NCBI GenBank assembly: GCA_033032175.1
Contig: CM065304.1
Coordinates: 14,198,001 to 14,262,000, forward strand
Source of the DNA: Saturnia japonica
Lineage: Eukaryota > Arthropoda > Insecta > Lepidoptera > Saturniidae
DNA length: 64,000 nucleotides
Direction of reading: 5' to 3'
Positions 1-11,692 of the stretch are shown piece by piece. How positions within the stretch are numbered: position 1 is the stretch's first letter; each line of letters begins with the position of its first letter. A model generated the notes under the pieces. It was given only the letters and a program-made list of their open reading frames with translations. It was not told where the DNA came from and did no database searches. Made by a program: the position numbers and the translations under genes.

Positions 1-2092
1 ATTGATACGTGTAAATATCTACGAGTGGAGACTTTGATGTATTAAAAACGAATTTTAATAAGAAATCTTTCTATTCTTATGCATTTTTTAATATTCATAT
101 ACATGATTCGCTATTATTATAAATAATACAAAAAATAAAAGGAAAAAAATTCAATTTCAAATATATTCTGTAAATTACATAACCATTTCATAATAAAATA
201 TAATTGAATAGCTATGACTCAAATTGGTAAGCTATGTACAAAAATTAAAGCTGCCTTTAAAAAATTATTAAAAACCTTAAAAACTGTTTTATGTCAACAG
301 TACAATCACTGTAATATCTAATAACGTTAGTTGAATTACATTGATAATAATAACATTGTTGAGCGACATATACAACTCATTATTATTTACATTGTTTATA
401 AACATTCCAGAATCAATATAAATGTGCAAAAAAGAAATCATAATATAGCTACTTCATACCCAAGCACTTATTACGAAAGTCCACTAATATTAATATAATA
501 GCTTAATTGTTCCGCGATGCGTACAATGTGGTCCAGATAACTAATTACAGGATAAAAATCATTTTAACAATCCATTTAGAAACTTACATTAACATAACCA
601 TGATTCCTAAAATCGAATTTAGATGAAATGATCGATCGATGATTGTAAGTATAACTTTGAATGAATACGTACGGGATTTATTGCTCAAAAATGAAATATG
701 TAAGTCAAAAATGGTTTTTATTCTGATTGTACATAAATACAAATCGGATTTTATGCGTTATCTCAATAAATATCTATTTTACAATATATGACGCATAATT
801 TTGTTTAGTAAATCTGAAAGACATTCTCATTAATAATTTAATTTATAATTATTTTTTTTAATAAATTTAAACACTGTATATTTTAAGGAACTACTCAATT
901 ATTTTTATGCTGTATATATATATATATATATATACCAAAGTTTAAACATATATATACATTTAAAAACTGTAAAAAGTAATGATTGCATAATAAAGATAAT
1001 TAACCTTAAGATAATATAAAAATAATATTAAACAACACTAAATAGCTATACAAAATGAGATGTGGTTTAACAATATCCGTTATAATATTATATATATTTA
1101 CACATACATCGGTATTTCCTAGAGAATACTTTAGTTTTATTACATTAAATCATTAAAACCCATACTTAATTTCTAATATATTGTATTAAACATACCATTG
1201 GAAACTTATACTTTCAAAATTTATTATTAAAATATATACTATATCAGCGATTTAATATTACTGATTATTCAAACATTTCTAGTTTCAGTGCTTTTTATTA
1301 ATACATATTATACTATTATTATTGGTTTATTAAATAAATTTATCAAAGGTTTTATAAAATTATGTATAATACGCCGTTAACATACATATTATTTTGTAAT
1401 ACATATGTCACATAATGAAATTCAATAAATATCAAAATTTAATTCATTCGTAGGTTATGTAGATTTATGAATATAATTATATTACGTAGAGTACACAATG
1501 TTAAAACTAATAACAACACAGATGAATTTACATCTGTAAATGTTACTTCCCACAATTTTTTTTTTAAATGCTTGATTCGAAACATAGCATGCAATATATA
1601 TATATATATATGAAGTGCACAAAAAAATTCATGATCTATAAAATACATTTCACATTTATCTAAAATTCACTATATTCCCTGTTCAATTATAATAGTAATA
1701 TTTAATTTATTAGGTTAAGTTATGTTCATGTGACTATATTATTCGTACAAAACAAATGAGTGTAAATTATATTTAACAAAATATTTCTTAGGGCGACTTG
1801 CACCAAAAAAATATTTAATTTCAGGTTAGTTGTGCCATAATGTATGCAACTGTCAATCTTAAATCTGGTTTAACCATTCAAATATGATTTAAGGTTGTGA
1901 TTCAATCTGCCCTTAGTGTGAAGATGTCATCGCTTGAAACATTCTCGTGATCACATAATTTTTATATTTTGTAATTCGAGTTTGCATCCAATTTAGTCCA
2001 TGGTTATCACTAGTCCATTACTAGATTTGGTCCATGGTTTGGCAATGTGGCCAAGTGACTTTATTATATTATACAGTATGTATTAAAAACCC
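1..2092. other. AT-rich region without recognisable gene
   Basis: About 2 kb of very AT-rich DNA downstream of the antiporter gene. It includes a (TA)n run near 914-934 and another near 1594-1611. I see no long frame with recognisable protein similarity, no RNA gene and no transposon ends in it. Confidence 0.7.
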
Positions 2093-2472
2093 CGTCGGAT
2101 CCGTGGAGGTGTTATTAGGTATTGAGATTATATTCTGTTTATGTAATCTATATCGGATTTTAAGACAAAAAATTACCTCTAATAAAATGTAAAAAAAAAT
2201 ATATAGTTAAATGAGGAAACTTACATGGAAATACAGGCGGCGCGGCGCAGGGTACCGCCATACGATCAAACGTACCGCTGCACCGCGCCGGGGCTGGCAA
2301 CGGTGTTATCACGTTTTAAAAATTTGCTAAATTTTAGGGAAACTAAAACTAAATATATTCATTTTAAATCGCAATAACAATTATATTATCATAATAAATA
2401 AAATTTTGATATTTTTTTGGTAATGTCATTGGAGTACCTATATACCCTTTTCGGATTCGACCGGGTTTTTAA
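2093..2472. mobile_element. MITE bounded by TTAA, with GC-rich central hairpin
   Basis: TTAA at both edges (2093-2096, 2469-2472). Imperfect terminal inverted repeats read inward AAACCCCGTCGGATCC at the left and AAACCCGGTCGAATCC (reverse complement) at the right, continuing more weakly to TAGGTA. The centre (about 2236-2300) is a GC-rich near-perfect hairpin with arms GGCGCGGCGCAG...GTACC and GGTAC...CACCGCGCC. No coding capacity. TTAA would suit a piggyBac-type target, but the ends do not start with CCC directly, so the superfamily is unassigned. Confidence 0.6.
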
Positions 2473-3116
2473 TATATATTTTATTAAGCTCTGCTGAAAT
2501 AAACTAGAAATAAGTAAGGAAAAAGGAGCATAAGATCATCGAAATTGATGATAGAAAATGAGTTATATTAGTCAAATCATTGGAGAATTTCGCAAAATGA
2601 CAAGCAGACAAATTGAAAAATAACTGAGTGATATAATATGCCTATATTCCATTAATATTGTAATTTATGTTCTGATTTATAACAATAACTATACCATTTC
2701 CATTTCTTTGTTTTCTCGATGAAAGCTCCTGTGAAAACTTGAACGAGCGTCCTTTTTACATTATGTATGCATTATTTTATAAAAATATGACGTTTACACA
2801 CGTACAAGGTTATACCAGAATCGGAAAAATTGATAGGGATGGAGCTATATCGATAAACGTAACACGATAACAGACCCGATATTTTTTTACAGAAGGTAAG
2901 AAACTAAACTACTGCCGGATACCTGAACCTTGATCACCAGTTCTCTCGCCTGCCTTTTCAGAACAATTACTTTCGGCATTTTGATATTTGACAGCTGGGT
3001 AGCAATCAACACGGAGGAACACAAAATACACAACGTAACATATGGATAGTGTGAGAAAACTCAGCGTACAGAAATGTAGTGACTAGCACAACTGTCTTGT
3101 TGCGAGTGACTGATTA

Positions 3117-5805
3117 TAGTGTTCCTTAAACATCGATAATCAATCGATTAATCGATAGTATTTAAACTATCGATATATCATTATTCTTCATTTCGAGCAT
3201 ATATTTTATTTTGAACGCACCCAAACCATAGAACGAATGAATGATTCAAATCAATAGTGTAATTTGTGTGGGGAGGATATAGAGTTTTATATGAAAGTTT
3301 TAATTTGTTTTTGTGTCGTAGATTATAGTTTATTTATACGTATGTAGCTAATGTAACTATTAGTATTAGTAGACTTTTCTACGTTTTCTTCTTCCCTAAT
3401 GCGGCGAATTTTATGGGTAATTTCGATTACCGGCATTGACAACACGTAAATTAATAATTATTAAAGAAAGAACAACGAGATGATGAGTGAAGAAAAGTTA
3501 ACAAAACCACAAAATAAGGTTGTTATACTTGTACGTCTAAAATGGATAGAAAAAACAAATCATTTGTCTGGAAGTTTTTCAAGAAAGTGGACAATAATAG
3601 TAAATATGTAGTGTGAGTTTTGCAATCAAGAATACAAACATTCAGGAAATACGACTATTAAGAGATCATCTGAAAAGAACGCATATTGAGAAGTTAGGTG
3701 AAATTGAAAGTGAGATATCTGCAGCTGCTGGTGGACGTGGACGTGAGGGATCATCTTCTGATTCAGAACCAACTCAATCGAAAAAATCAAGAAATACTAT
3801 TAAAAACTATTTTAATAGAAGCCAGTACCTACTATCATACCAATTCCAAAATAAAAATGGACCTAGATCGTCGCTATGCAGAGATGGTCGCTATCGATAT
3901 GTTACCTTACAGAACTTCGGAACACAAAGGTTTTAAAGAATTTGTTCATACATTAAACAGCAAATATGAGCTGCCAGATAAAAATACCCTGAAACATTCA
4001 CTAATCCCAAAGCTATATGAAGAATTAAAAAATTAATTGGAAGTGGTCCTCTCAATGTGTAAATTTTTGAGTGTTACAACTTAGATGTGGACAAACAATG
4101 CAAATGAAGGTATTTTGGCTTTGACTGTGCACTTTATAGTGGACGAAAAATTACTTTCTCCCATATTAAAGGTTACAAAAATTTAAGGTCATCACAATGC
4201 TGAAGCAATGGCACATGTAAGTTTTTATCCTTTATTCCACATCAAGTATGCCTTTTGATATTAGACATTATGTAGCTGTTGTCATTTTTAACCAACTTCA
4301 AAAAGGAGATTTCAATTAGACCCTTTTATTATAATGTTTGTGCATCAATATAATCTGCAATCGACAAGTTTTCATTTTATGATAGATGCTGAAATGAGAA
4401 ATCCAATTAGAGGTTTTTAATCAGATTTTTTTTTTATATAAAAAAAAAAGTAATTATGAAATTTAAAGTAAAAAGAAGTTCACTGGCATGACTATTGACA
4501 GTGACAGACATTAGGGATGCAACACCATCAATATGAGAATCGATAAAACTATCTATTTTAACCATTTAAGCGTTGCTAATAATTTTTTGTTTGTTTTAGG
4601 TCATTAATGAAATATTGTTGGAATACAAAATTCGCGAGAAGGTTGTTATAATGATTACTGACAATGCTGCAGCAATGATAATAAACGGCTGAAATTTTAA
4701 AATTTCGGCATTCATCTTGCTTTGCCCATTGCATCAACTTAACAGTTCAAGATTGTTATAAAGTGGAAGCATTTTCCGAGATTTTATTAAAAGTGAAGGC
4801 CATTGTGACTTTTTCCCACAGCAGTACATTAAGTAGTGACAAATTGCGTATGCCCCAGAGAAGGGCCAGAAAAAATGAGCTGAAACTAATTCAAGAGGTT
4901 TCATAGCTTCATACTATATGTTGTGTACTATATGTTGAAAAGAATTTTGGAGGTGCGAAGTGAACTAGCGATTGCGATAAATGAATGCCCAAGAGCACCT
5001 TCTCCACTCACAGCTGAAAATTACACAGCTTTGGAGGATATAATAAGACTGCTGGAACCTTTTGAAGTGGCTACAACCACAATCTCAGGAGAGTCATACA
5101 TCACTGCATCTTTGATAATACCTCTCATACGAGGTATTTCTGTAAAATTGGCACACCTTGATGTAACTGTATTAACGATTGAAGGTCGACAGGTTTTAAA
5201 TTCATTAGTTAAATCTGTAGATGAAAGACTGAAACCGTTCAATACCAGGACTGTTAACAAGCTTGCGACAATAACTGTTAACAAGCTTGCGACAATATTA
5301 GACCCACGATTTAGAAAACAGGGGTTCTGGACCTCTCATGAAGTTGATAACGCAGCACAACTCCTCCAAAATGAACATGCGGCTCTCATCGCATCAATAC
5401 CAACAGAAATACCCGAAATACAAGCTTCCACAACTACGTCTGCTACAGCTACAGAGGCAAATTTCATATCGGACGATCAGCTTTTTTGCCCAATCAGTTA
5501 CGTCATACAACACCAGTTGATGAATCCATAATTGATGTTCGTTAATATTTAGAAAAGCTATTAATAGATAAACATGCTTGTCCTTTAAAATATTCGGCAA
5601 AATCAAATAATTTATTGATCAAAATTTAAATGTTTTCACAATAATTAAAAATTTAGTTTCTATTACAAAAGTATACAAAATTGTGTTTTATTGTATGTAT
5701 ACCTTTAAAGGTCTTGAAAATAGGAAACTATATATTTATCGATTGTTTTATAAAAAACAATTGATACTATCGAAATCTCAAATAATCGATGATTAAGGAA
5801 CCCTA
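3117..5805 (+). mobile_element. hAT DNA transposon, decayed autonomous copy
   Basis: A 2.7-kb element with a perfect 8-bp target duplication ACTGATTA (3109-3116 and 5806-5813), the size expected for hAT. Ends are TAGTGTTCCTTAAACATCGA at the left and, reverse-complemented, TAGGGTTCCTTAATCATCGA at the right. The subterminal DNA is rich in ATCGAT-type palindromes. The inside encodes a broken BED-finger hAT transposase. It lies just downstream of the antiporter's last exon and may supply or limit its 3' end. Confidence 0.9.
3542..5531 (+). pseudogene. hAT transposase with BED zinc finger, broken
   Basis: Starts MDRKNKSFVWKFFKKVDNNS, then a BED finger split by frameshifts (CEFC near 3612-3623, HLKRTH near 3670). 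A middle part follows, and then a long frame at 4923-5531 containing ECPRAPSPLTAENYTALEDI, ESYITASLIIPLI and ILDPRFRKQGF, typical of ZBED1-like hAT transposases. At least three frameshifts or stops separate the parts. The C-terminal hATC dimerisation region is missing. Non-functional. Confidence 0.85.
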
Positions 5806-6316
5806 ACTGATTAAAACAAACACAAAATGGCGATAGACCATTGAGTGTTCCCATCTTTAAAAAATATAAATTTATTTTATTTTTATTAATTTATTTTTAT
5901 TTTATTTATACGTTTTTGTTTTTTTTTTCGTTTTTTTTTTCAAAATATCATTACTTAATTTGTCACAACACTACAACTATCAAATTAGAACTGTCATCGA
6001 GAAAATAAAGAAATGGAAATAGTATAATGTAATACAAAATGTTTGAAATAAAAGTTATTATTATCACAACTGTCAATCGAACCAGTGAATTGCGTGAACT
6101 AAATCAATACTAAATAGTTGAAAGAAAAGTGATAAAGGTGAATATTTTACAAAAGTCAAAACAAAATTGGAGCCACTGTCCTCAGCTCATTATTTTTATT
6201 AATAAATACGCGATCAAAATCCAAAACGATGACAGAATTACATAAAGAAATATCTATAGTTTTAACTATGCGATTTGCAAGCATAAGTAATTCGGATAAG
6301 TAAGGATTACGGTATT

Positions 6317-6407
6317 TTAATTAAATAGTACCGAGTTGGGATCCTCGTTATCCATCTGTTTTACGTGTCGAAGAACATCTTTTTTAGTGATCACGCCGAG
6401 AAGACGT
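6317..6407 (-). CDS. ClC-c: ClC-c terminal coding exon
   Basis: Encodes [20 protein letters not shown] and ends EDPNSVLFN with a TAA stop at 6317-6319. The -F-N C-terminus matches vertebrate ClC-3/4 short forms (...IMFN). Several AATAAA-like signals on the minus strand lie between 6317 and 5806; which one is used cannot be told. The 3' UTR probably ends before or at the hAT element that starts at 5805. Confidence 0.95.
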
Positions 6408-7017
6408 CTGTAAGCAAACAGGTACAAAGGTTAACATACATGTACGTATATCGTTAGGTATCTTTGCCGACTTTTAGTAGAAGTGGTGAATTTGACCGTA
6501 TGCTTGTTGGGCCACCTTTGTTTTATTTTAAGAAAAACAGGCAGCGTTTGTCTATCCATAAACCTCTCACTAATAATTTAGAGACTTCGATATTTTAAAT
6601 GCATGCTGCTAAGTCATCAAATTATTCCTCATATGTCATTATAAATGACTTTTACGAAATAGCAGTAAAATGAACACAAACAGCAATCAAACAAAAATAA
6701 CAAGAGATTATCTAGTTATTCGTTCTAGTTTTAAAATTACAGCCCCACACAGATAGGCAAAAAAGGGTCTCTAAATTAAATCTTAAATTATTTGTCATAA
6801 TATCTCGTGTAAAAAATAAACGTTCTAAGGTTGGTAGGTACCAATAATCCTGTAAATTTCTTTATGTAGAAATGATTTATTTGATGTTTTTACACATACA
6901 TCACATAATATCTTTTCATTTATTTGGGTAGGTACTCTCATCGTGAAATTATAAGAAAATTAAAATAATTTTTACATTTTTAAGTAAGTCTAGGTTAGGT
7001 AAAATTAGAGTTACAAG

Positions 7018-7255
7018 TTCATGGTCTCCTTTAATTGTAAGATACAATATTTATTCAACAGTTTTTATCCTTATCATATACCCTATCGATTGATGCAATA
7101 ATTCCCGGTACATGTAAGCTATTTAAAATTAAAAAAAACTGTGAACGCGATTATTATTTTTATTAAAAAACAAGAATATTTCCTTTAAGTAAAATTTGCT
7201 ATCTTCAATATTTAGTATACTTTTCCTCCATATCCCGCTCGTTTTTTTCACCCTG
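7018..7255. repeat. Dispersed repeat, copy 1 (second copy near 56098)
   Basis: Shares a run of similar segments with 56098-56380: GTCTCCT..AA.TGTAAG, TTTTTATCCTTAT, ACCCTATCGATTG, AGTAAAATTTG, TATCTTCAATATTTA. About 240 bp, same orientation in both places. No coding potential; family not recognised. Confidence 0.6.
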
Positions 7256-7487
7256 TATATTTGCATATATGTATGTATAAATAATATGTAGGTAAATTCC
7301 GTATACTAAATAATTGCAAAATAAGTTTAAAGTAGAGGTAGCGTACCCTTAACTCTACGCCTAAAGAAAATAGCATTTTAAATTAACCAAAACAGTGATT
7401 AGTAATTAATAGTATATTTCCATGGAGTGCCTCCATTATGTATACACTGAAAAATTTCAGTTTTACCCATCCAAACATAAGACTCAC

Positions 7488-7701
7488 CCATTATGTGTAA
7501 CAAGTGTTTGCCGTAGCCCAAGCTTCCTGAACATATCTACAACAGTTTCCATAGGAGTCTGGTCAGTGACGGTGATGGGTGCCATGTCCAAGATGCGGTT
7601 GAGATGCAGACACGGCGGTGGTCCCAATGGCGGGTTTACAGATCCGGCAAATATCACCACCGATTGACCGGTGATGCCTTCAATAGTACGACGAGCGTTT
7701 G
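7488..7701 (-). CDS. ClC-c: ClC-c exon 12: inter-CBS linker and CBS domain 2
   Basis: Runs [20 protein letters not shown], a proline-rich linker [11 protein letters not shown], then [20 protein letters not shown] and [15 protein letters not shown]. Human ClC-5 carries a PPxY ubiquitin-ligase (PY) motif in the equivalent linker; here the proline run lacks the tyrosine, so WW-domain binding is not supported by sequence. Acceptor TTACAG, donor GTGAGT. Confidence 0.95.
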
Positions 7702-8114
7702 CTGTAATAGAAACACAGATACCTTTTATATACTTTTTTAACATCTCACTCATAATGCGTTTCCACTTCAAATTGACGAATATGGACGTGGCTTTGAATA
7801 CATAATATGTTGTCTTTTTTGTGTTATCTCGCATTCTTGCCTGTCGTTAAATAGAGTATTGGGAGAAAGAGGTGGCCGCGTTTTGATATGAGCTACCTCG
7901 CTTCCAGTTAATTAACGCGTATGTAAATTACAGTCCACATTAGTAGTATTCTTTAAACTTCATATGCACTATCGAAAATGGATAGCCATACTTAAACTAT
8001 CGATAGTACAAGTTTGCTATATTTTAAAAGGAGGGTACATTTTAACTGGTTGAAAAATATCCAAAGACCATCCAAGACCTTTTAGACGCTCGGTCGCCGA
8101 TATGTTAAGTAAGG

Positions 8115-8214
8115 TACTAAGAAACGATCGATAAGTAATCAATTAATCGATTGTAGTCTTACAAAACAATCGATACTATTGAATTTTTAAATAATTGATG
8201 GTTAATGAAAACTA
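8115..8214. mobile_element. Short MITE related to the hAT element at 3117-5805
   Basis: About 100 bp whose right half (ATCGATTGT...CGATACTATTGAAT...AATTGATGGTTAATG) follows the right end of the nearby hAT element almost base for base, and whose left part resembles its left end. It looks like an internally deleted derivative. No clean 8-bp target duplication is visible, so the edges are approximate. Confidence 0.45.
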
Positions 8215-8512
8215 CATTTCAGTCTTTATTATTAGTGACCATTGGTATTTATTAGTGATTAGTGTTTTGGATAATTATGAAAGATTATATCCGAATGTAC
8301 TGTGTACACTGATTGGGTATACACCATTTGACCATGCACATGTGATAAACACGTCACAGCGAACTTTTTTAGTTTGTCGCTTTTCGGGATCATTCAAAGT
8401 ATCCAGCTACCGGAACATTACAGGCCGGCTAGACAGCGACGACCAGCTAAGGATTGACGATTTTATCAGACAGAATATTGTCAACATGCTGTGTTTTGCC
8501 GTTCTTCGCTAA
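8195..8512 (+). other. Uncharacterised 105-codon open frame
   Basis: Open frame ending at 8512, overlapping the hAT-derived MITE at its start. The C-terminal part SGSFKVSSYRNITGRLDSDD has no family that I recognise. It lies in a ClC-c intron on the opposite strand and has no visible splice structure. Most likely transposon debris or a chance frame. Confidence 0.2.
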
Positions 8513-8589
8513 ATATACATTAAAAAAAGAACAAAAGACAAGGTTCAAGATATTATAGAAAAATGTTCAGTGGGCTTGCAGTCGAATTT

Positions 8590-9260
8590 ACGTATATATC
8601 TAAAATGAGCGCGGAGCCGAGCGGAGCCGGCCGCCTATTATACAATGTGCTACGTCAATCTATACAGAGCGGGACCGCGCACCGAGGGCGCGAACGCGAC
8701 GGAAACGATTCCCTCGTACTCTGTATATAACCGACGGCGGATAACACGCTACGGTAACCAGCTGTCTGGAAACCAGTGCGTGCGAGCCCCTCTCACTACG
8801 TGCGACCAACCCTGTTCACACCCGAAACTACTAGGCGTGAAGAGGGCGAAACATCAAGGTACACACACGCAGTGAGGTGCCTGCTGGTAGGCGCGGCGAT
8901 GACGTAGCACGGAGCGGAATGGACTGGGTCGCTGGCGGGTTGAACTTAGTGAAGATGCGAAGAAATGACACACAGGCACCACAATAAAATTTGCTGTATT
9001 CTTCAAGACAATACACTTTGTTAATACTATATCTTCTGGGTACGGTTTCTTCCAGTTTCTTGAGTCTTGAGTCTTGATTCTTCAATTTGTGGTACCCGTG
9101 TGCGCTTGTTTGCCCCGGCAGAACGCCTTTTATATGGTTTGCCGGAGAGCGAGACGGACGATGGCGTCTCTATCCGTACTGCTCATTACCAAACTTCGGT
9201 GTGGTCCGTTAACCGCGGTAATGCGCAGTGGTTGCAATATTGCTGTCTCTGTCTATTATT
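8590..9260. other. GC-rich island of unknown origin in intron
   Basis: Composition jumps from AT-rich to GC-rich, with blocks such as GCGGAGCCGAGCGGAGCCGG at its left end and a TATATAA box near 8725. Frames in it (for example 8645-8875) match nothing I know. It may be an inserted non-autonomous retroelement or a captured promoter or exon; ends and duplications could not be found. Confidence 0.4.
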
Positions 9261-9811
9261 ATTATTACTTGTATACAGAATACAATAAATTGTTAATATC
9301 TCTAATTACAGTTATTCAATTACAATAAAAACTATTTCACATCAATGTAGACACAAATACCTATTCAAAAACACTAACTTTAACATTATAGGTTAATAAA
9401 CACGGGAGATATAAAGCATTAAACATTGCAACCTTAAAACGTCTTGTGACTCGTTATATACGCACTATTTGAGCTTACAAACATTATAAAACACATGCAG
9501 AAGGCTATTTTACTTATATAACACAAAACATTACGTATAACTTTTACAAAATATGAATTATTGACAATATATGATTTTAGTACTTTAAGTGATTATTTTT
9601 ATTAGATTACACACATTTTCATGACTTATATACTATTCTTACATACCTACACGCTATAGTAACATATTCAAAACATTAGAAACATTTAATTATTGATCGT
9701 TCGTGCAAATTATTCATCCTTACAACTTATATTTACAATCGTTATTATCGTATCATTACGCTTAGGCCTATGCGTCGCTAACAATATCCGAGTCTGAAGT
9801 AATCGACTCAC

Positions 9812-9975
9812 CTATAGCGAGATTCAAATCCCTGCGCAGTACAAATCCGACGAGATACTGAGACTCCTTGGACACAACTACTGGGTAACCATTATGTTCA
9901 GTTTCTTTGAGCAATGTCTCTACATCGTCCACCGTCATGGAGTCCTGTGTTATAACTGACAGGGTTTCGTTGCGT
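9812..9975 (-). CDS. ClC-c: ClC-c exon 11: CBS domain 1
   Basis: Encodes RNETLSVITQDSMTVDDVET, then HNGYPVVVSKESQYLVGF and VLRRDLNLAI. The pattern (T.DSMTV.DVE ... GYPVV.S.ESQ.LVGFVLRRDL) is the CBS1 of ClC-3/4/5, where the CBS pair binds adenine nucleotides. Acceptor TTACAG, donor GTGAGT. It ends one base into an Ala codon shared with the next exon. Confidence 0.95.
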
Positions 9976-10029
9976 CTGTAAATTGTAAAACAAAAATTAT
10001 TGTTACCAAATGTAACTTTATACTTATTT

Positions 10030-10280
10030 AAGAGAAGGATGGGGCTCTCTACTTGGTGCAGTCCTACTGCTGGAATACCTCGACTCTATAGAAGATCACA
10101 GCCAAAAAACCTTGTGTTGTGTGCCTGCGGTAAGTAGAGTTTCCAGAGTTCCTTGGGGTAGTTTGACAACGCGCTAGTGTGATACCTATGGCATTACAAA
10201 CGTCCATAGACTATGGTAGCTGTTAACCATCAAGCGAGCCGTATGCTTGTTTGCTACATTAGTTGTATTAAAAAATATTT
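10030..10280 (-). repeat. Lepidopteran-type dispersed repeat (reverse orientation)
   Basis: Contains the reverse complement of the block ACAAGCATACGGC..., a TTGATGGT stretch and a ...CCATGGACG-like stretch, which is also seen forward at 55795-55925 (AACAAGCATACTGTCCGCTT) and partly at 16600-16690. It is a common moth interspersed repeat with no coding capacity. Confidence 0.5.
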
Positions 10281-10709
10281 TAAAAGAGTATATTACTCAA
10301 ATACTGAAGAAAACCTTTTGACTAAAAACTAATTAAATTATTATAAAATACATATAAACAATAATATCGACAAGCTTGTTCTTTTGTTCTGATTCTTCCT
10401 AGTGACAATGATATTTTTAATGGTAGGAAACTTTTGATGTGCGTCGAACCCTTGCCAGACCCAAAAAGTTTATATATTTGATTTTTGTGTTATTTACCAA
10501 AAGCAGTAAACAATATAAGAGAGAGTAAACGGTATTTTTAAAGGAAATTACGATATTTCCAGATCACAATGATGAATAACTGGACTTATAAAACGAAACC
10601 CACAAATTAATTTATTTTATTTCAAATACAATAAGTACAGAACTGTTCAATAAACAACCACTGCACAGAAATAATACTTATTGTTCTCAATAATAGTGTT
10701 ACTATCAAT

Positions 10710-11053
10710 ACTATATTAATATTATAAAGGTCAAGAGGTTGTTTGTTTGTTTGCTTGATTGCGCTAATCTCTGGAAGTACCAGACAGATTTGAAAAATTA
10801 TTTTTTCATTTTTAACCTATCAATGTGGAAGGTTATAACCTTATATAACATATATGCTATTAGGCAGTATAACTTCTCGCTACGACTCTAAGGAGCGAAT
10901 CAGTAACCGTGTGAATGTAAAGCAGTCTTGAAAGCTGTAGGCATGTACAGTACAATTAGTGAAAACAACTATAGGCTACACGAATTCGTAGGCGGCGCGG
11001 TGGACAGTTGATCGAATAAATTTAACACGGGTAAAACCGCGGGGCTCAACTAG
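10710..11053 (+). mobile_element. Non-autonomous Helitron, plus orientation
   Basis: The left end resembles the lepidopteran Helitron 5' terminus (CTATATTAATATTATAAAG), followed by the usual TTTGTTTGTTTG and CGCTAATCTCTG segments. The right end is AAAACCGCGGGGCTCAACTAG followed by T, the CTAG|T terminus of Helitrons. No transposase. Its first base is mutated. Confidence 0.75.
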
Positions 11054-11611
11054 TAAATAATACAGTCTGTATAGCGCTGCGCATTTAGTGTACTAACCAT
11101 ACCACCATTTGGTGATAAGCGACATGAGCATTAGTTGAATACATGTCGTTAAAAGAATTAGTAACCATAAATCGAACAATATGCATTTTTAAAGTCGGAC
11201 TCAAATTATAATAAATTAAATTAAAACAGAAAACATATTTACAATGACTTGGATGTGAATGGAAACCACGCCGGATACGATGAGTTGAGATGAGGTATCA
11301 ACAGAGAGTAACACAAATTATTCTCATATTAATAATTAACATTATACATTCACGTTAAAAAGTGGATTGAGGCTGCACACACACTTACACACAATTCATT
11401 CTACACACACATACTTCACAATCTGCAGTCCAGGTCGATGGGACAAGGTCAAGGTCACCGCCCGCTCCTGACGAGGTGAGTCACTTTTGTTTGTTATTAG
11501 AATAATTACTGTGTATCGCAGCAATAGTTTCGAGAGGGATTGATTCGCGATAGATTGAATTAAGGGCCCAGCCCATATTACGCGAACGTTCTCGAACAAT
11601 TAATATTATAA

Positions 11612-11646
11612 TTAGCTGACCAGCGCAACTTCGCCTGCGTCACATA

Positions 11647-11682
<36 letters not shown>

Positions 11683-11692
11683 TATGTCGCAG
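11612..11692. repeat. Helitron 3'-end remnant plus (GA)n microsatellite
   Basis: ATTAGCTGACCAGCGCAACT is the reverse complement of a common lepidopteran Helitron-type 3' end (normally CTAGCTGACC...), with CTAG mutated to TTAG. It is followed by a GA dinucleotide run (about 11648-11692). Confidence 0.5.

Noticed and set aside
1439..1648. 69-codon minus-strand frame
   Set aside because: AT-rich, Ile/Leu-rich chance translation over a TA microsatellite.
5021..5284. Minus-strand open frame of 87 codons
   Set aside because: It is the antisense shadow of the hAT transposase frame.
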